A stretch of 64,000 nt of DNA from the NCBI GenBank assembly GCA_013400975.1, contig WBMZ01009460.1, positions 124,001-188,000 of the forward strand, given 5' to 3'. A model generated the notes under the pieces. The model ran no database searches. It was not told the origin of the DNA and saw only the letters and a list, made by a program, of their open reading frames with translations. The stretch is from Atrichornis clamosus. Its lineage: Eukaryota > Chordata > Aves > Passeriformes > Menuridae. The stretch's first letter is position 1. Each line of letters begins with the position of its first letter. Below, in pieces: positions 60,737 to 64,000 of this stretch. The position numbers were made by a program, and so were the translations under genes.

Positions 60737-62303
60737 CCAGGTCTTCATTGGAGCATTGGAGTTAGCCTGGCCATATTAAAAGAGCAGGTGTTGTACTGAG
60801 TTAATTTATCTGGGAGGAGACCTGAGCAAATCCCAGCAGCCCTGCTGAGAAAAAAGCTTTGTATGCTGACACAAAGCCCTCCCCGCGCAGCACTGCTCTT
60901 GCTGTCTTCCCTTCTCTCCTCCTCAGCTTCTCCTAATTGCAGGGCTAATGTCCTCTGACAAGTGCCTCAGATGGTCCAACAACAGCCCTATCACCCATTC
61001 CCTATCCCTGATTATTACCATTTTCACAGCCCAAATCCCTACCGAGCCCAGGCTGCTCTTGATTATTCTCGAGCACAACCGTATCTGCTGAGGAGCTGCA
61101 AAATATTCCCTCCACCACGCTGGGGACACAGTTGCTTGGCTGTTATGACATTGCTGCAATTTCTGGCATGAGGAGCAGCGCAAACGGGGCTCCAAAGATT
61201 CCTCTCTGGAGGCTGCAAACCCAGGACCCACATCAAAGCCGGGTGCTTGTCTGATGTTTGCTTGGAATGATGGTGTCGAGGGAGGGGGCCTATCTGCCTG
61301 CCATGCCTGGAATATGTGTGTTATTGGCATAGCCCCCAGCCACGCCACAAGCTGGGTGTCAATTAAAACGTGGATCTGCAGAGCAGCAAGCCCAGGCGAG
61401 CAGAGATGGGAAGCAAGTTTGTTTATTTATTAAATTATTAAAATAGGTAGATGGGCTTCATATGAGCTCAAGGGGAACAACCTGACCAAGCCTTCTGTTG
61501 ACAATGAGATGTTCAAGTTCAACAAGCATAGGCTTAGCATTTCTCACTCCCAAATGCATGCCCAGGAAACAGCATTTTGCTGGGATCCCAGGCTTTTACA
61601 CAAAAATAACAATTTCCTCTGGGGTCACATCATCCACCCTTGCTGCTGGACCAATTTTACAAAGCCCAAAACACAGAGCAATTATCTCCAGCAGCTTCAC
61701 CGTTCTTTGGGGCTTCTCTTCTTCCACCAGGAGGATTTTCCTTTGGGAATAGAGGCCATCATGGCAGCAGAAGGGAAGCCAGCACCTGCAAGGGATGATT
61801 CTCCCAAAGGAATGAAGATGTGCCACAGCTTCTCCACTGCTTGGCACCACAGTGAGATGGATGCACTGCAGGGAGAGAGGGAGCAGGCTCTTGTCCTTGC
61901 TCCCCATAGCTGCAGAAGTTGCACAGTGTTGCTTGAGTACCCTCATATCCACGTCAGCCACACCAACCCACAGGTGGGTCAGACACAGCAGCCACCACCA
62001 GCCACAGGAGGGGACAAAGAGAGTGGGAGTGATGTCCCCTGTTCATCCCCAGCCGCACCCACCCCCTCGTGCCACAGGGACTGGAAATTTATAACTGTGT
62101 GTTGGAGGGAGAGAAGGCATCCATCAGACAAGAGTTCCCTTGCACTAAAGGTCCTCTTCAGTGGGAAGAAGGGAGGGAAAGAAAGATTTCAGGACACCAG
62201 CAAGCAGCAAAGGGCATCTCATTCAAAAAGTGCCCAGGGGTTTCATTGCGCAAAGCAAAAATAAAAGACACCCCTTTAAGATACAGTGAAAGGAAAAGCA
62301 TGT

Positions 62304-62333
62304 TGGGGAGGAAGGGGAGGGGTTGTGGAAAGG
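62304..62333 (+). other. G-quadruplex candidate
   Basis: Four G tracts (gggg, gggg, gggg, ggg) are separated by loops of 5, 1 and 9 bases (aggaa, a, ttgtggaaa). The pattern could fold in vitro. No promoter or gene is known beside it. Confidence 0.45.
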
Positions 62334-63819
62334 GATGAGAGCAGCTGGAGAGGAATTCCAGCGGGACAGATAGGCAGTCACAAAGTCTGTTAATTATTTA
62401 AAAAATAAACTAACACAGAAAAGGACGTCCTGGGGAGGAGGGGGAGGCAGAACCTCAGGGTACCCATCAATTATGCACAAACCAGCTCAGGGACACTGTG
62501 AAAAAGGGTCCTGTGGGCACTGTCACGGAAATGTCACCAGAAGCTGGCCCCAACCCACCACCCGTGACACAGCACGGTACCTTCATGACCCTTTGTTACC
62601 CTTGGCTTATTGTGCTTTGTAGCTTGAGTTGGTAGCCACAGGGGGAAACAAAGAGACACAAAGGCTTGGCAATGGTTTGTGTTTAATTGCATTGCAGCCG
62701 CGTTTTCACCTGGCACTCCTGTGGCACGTCAGGAACGGGACAGCCTGGAGCCTCCCTCTGACTTTTTGAAACAGTGACCACAACAAACAGTTGGGTGTTA
62801 AGCAGAAGCCAACTGCATCCATGTGGGTGCTGTCAGATCAAGGTAAGCAAAGCTACGAGGCAGGAGACGCAGCAAATAAATCTGTCCTTAACGATCACTT
62901 TTTCTGACTGGAGCTTGGACTGATATGGAGCATCTCCTCCAGAACTGCAGAGTCCAAGTTCTTAACAGGATCAGGTCACACACACCACTCCTGGGGACTA
63001 CACAACATGGTTTTTCTTGGCTGAACAGCCACCTACACTGCTGGCTTTCAGATCTTTTTTTCCAAGAGCTCCATTAACAGAAAACCACCAAAACATGACA
63101 AAGTGGTAAAAGTATTTCTTCCCAGTTTTAATATTTTTCTTCTAATTTGAGCCTTGAAATGATATCCCAATATCTTTAGTACAGCCCTGGTCCAAAAAGC
63201 CTAAGCTTAAGAGAGGAAGAACCATCTCAGGTTCAAAGTGTGCATCCTGTGTACACTTCTGTTGTTTCTTATTATGATGAGAAAATAGAAAATATTCCCT
63301 AGAAACCAAAAGCACTAGCTTGTCTCATGCACATCATCAAATACACCCTGAACAATAAGAGGTTTGGCTCACAAATGGGTGTTTCTAGTTTCTGAATTCC
63401 ACTTTTTATCCTTGTCCTGGTTTTAAACCATGCTAAGCTTACAAGCTTGAAGACCCAAAACCTTACAAAATCTTAACCCACCCAAGTTGTCCTAATTCCT
63501 CCTATTCCTCCAGTCTTGGTTTATCCATGGACAAAATGCCTTTTATTTGCACTGAACTACTCCTTAAAACATACAGAAACATATAGCCTGCAAGCAAGAG
63601 GGGTGGTGTGTGTTTGATAGAAACCACCCATATAAATGAAACCACAATTTTTACGATAAATCGGCAAACGGGCAAGCACGCAGAAACTGTATCTGCCATA
63701 ATGATTTATTTAAAATAAACAAATCCAGCTGTGGTAAAATAACGAGTTCTCTGCAAATACACACACAAATTCTGGCTATTTCATTAGGAACATATTAAAT
63801 CTAGTCCCTCAACTCCAGC

Positions 63820-63935
63820 CCTTGATGATAATTGAATACATATAGATGTACTGCAGAGGATTTGGTCCTGGTAATTTGCATAGCAGAAAATAATTACTCT
63901 GGCAATTAGATATAGTGCAACGTGCTGCTTTTTTA
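63820..63935. promoter_or_regulatory. Candidate enhancer-like stretch with POU octamer and homeodomain motifs
   Basis: A perfect octamer ATTTGCAT (63874-63881) sits among several ATTA/TAAT/AATT cores (gataattgaat, aataattactc, gcaattagat). The octamer binds POU factors. Density of such motifs is suggestive only, since AT-rich DNA yields them often. Confidence 0.25.
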
Positions 63936-64000
63936 TGTGCACCACAAATTTCTTCTGATGCTTTGGCATCACCCTTTAAGAAATTAATGAAGCACCCTTC

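Larger units (their letters stand above)
59441..64000. other. Unique non-coding sequence to window end; no gene recognised
   Basis: The longest frame in the window (251 codons, 61509-62264, plus) is here. It is opposed by a 121-codon minus-strand frame and has no recognisable domain. The part at 60.95-61.35 kb is dense in unique words and may be conserved, but this cannot be judged by eye. From about 63 kb the sequence is AT-rich. Confidence 0.5.

Noticed and set aside
61509..62264. 251-codon plus-strand open frame, the longest in the window
   Set aside because: No recognisable domain, a mix of unrelated composition blocks, and a 121-codon opposing frame on the other strand. Length alone is not enough in a 64-kb scan of six frames.
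1..64000. tRNA genes, tRNA-derived SINEs, CRISPR arrays, prokaryotic operons or full-length endogenous retroviruses
   Set aside because: I saw no intact B-box with a cloverleaf, no regularly spaced direct repeats, no tightly packed same-strand ORFs, and no paired LTRs or gag/pol-like frames. A diverged solo LTR could be missed without a library search.

Overview
The window looks like non-coding DNA from a bird genome. The strongest evidence is six short, 5'-truncated CR1 LINE 3' ends. They end in or near the ATTCTRTG-type 8-mer tail and carry the phrases typical of avian CR1. I saw no Alu, L1 or bacterial operon structure, and recognisable interspersed repeats are sparse. The species cannot be fixed from the sequence alone.

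I found no protein-coding gene that I can support. The open reading frames are short, mostly start and stop at random, overlap on both strands, and show no domain or family I recognise. The two longest, about 250 and 235 codons, are treated as chance frames. No tRNA, rRNA, CRISPR array or intact mobile element was seen. The window is best read as intergenic or deep-intronic sequence.

Layout: 1-9.3 kb is mostly unique sequence. It has a diverged local duplication (3.08 and 4.10 kb), an ancient L3/CR1-like remnant (4.5 kb), and AT-rich stretches dense in homeodomain-type motifs (5.6-6.0 and 7.1 kb). From 9.3 to 30 kb there is one CR1 end (14.2 kb), a perfect 11-bp hairpin (9.39 kb), a possible MIR-type remnant (16.8 kb), a 20-bp perfect palindrome built from MEF2-like and homeobox-like half sites (17.49 kb), and stretches that resemble conserved non-coding elements (10.9-11.2 and 25.3-25.75 kb). 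From 30 to 41 kb there is another enhancer-like stretch with a SOX-like palindrome (30.58 kb), a paired GATA palindrome next to a 15-bp tandem duplication (36.6 kb) and a 10-bp hairpin (40.28 kb). A CpG island at about 40.93-41.62 kb is the best promoter candidate. A strong splice-donor match on the minus strand suggests a first exon transcribed leftward. From 43 to 57 kb lie five of the six CR1 ends, G-rich stretches and a TGTGTC microsatellite. From 57 to 64 kb the sequence is mostly unique, with an ancient L2-like 3' end (59.35 kb), a G-quadruplex candidate (62.3 kb) and a homeobox/octamer-rich AT stretch at the right edge.

The main biological reading is inference: a repeat-poor regulatory landscape to the left of, and around, one CpG-island promoter. 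I saw no evidence of a novel protein system. The conserved-element calls come from motif density and texture only, and have not been tested by alignment.
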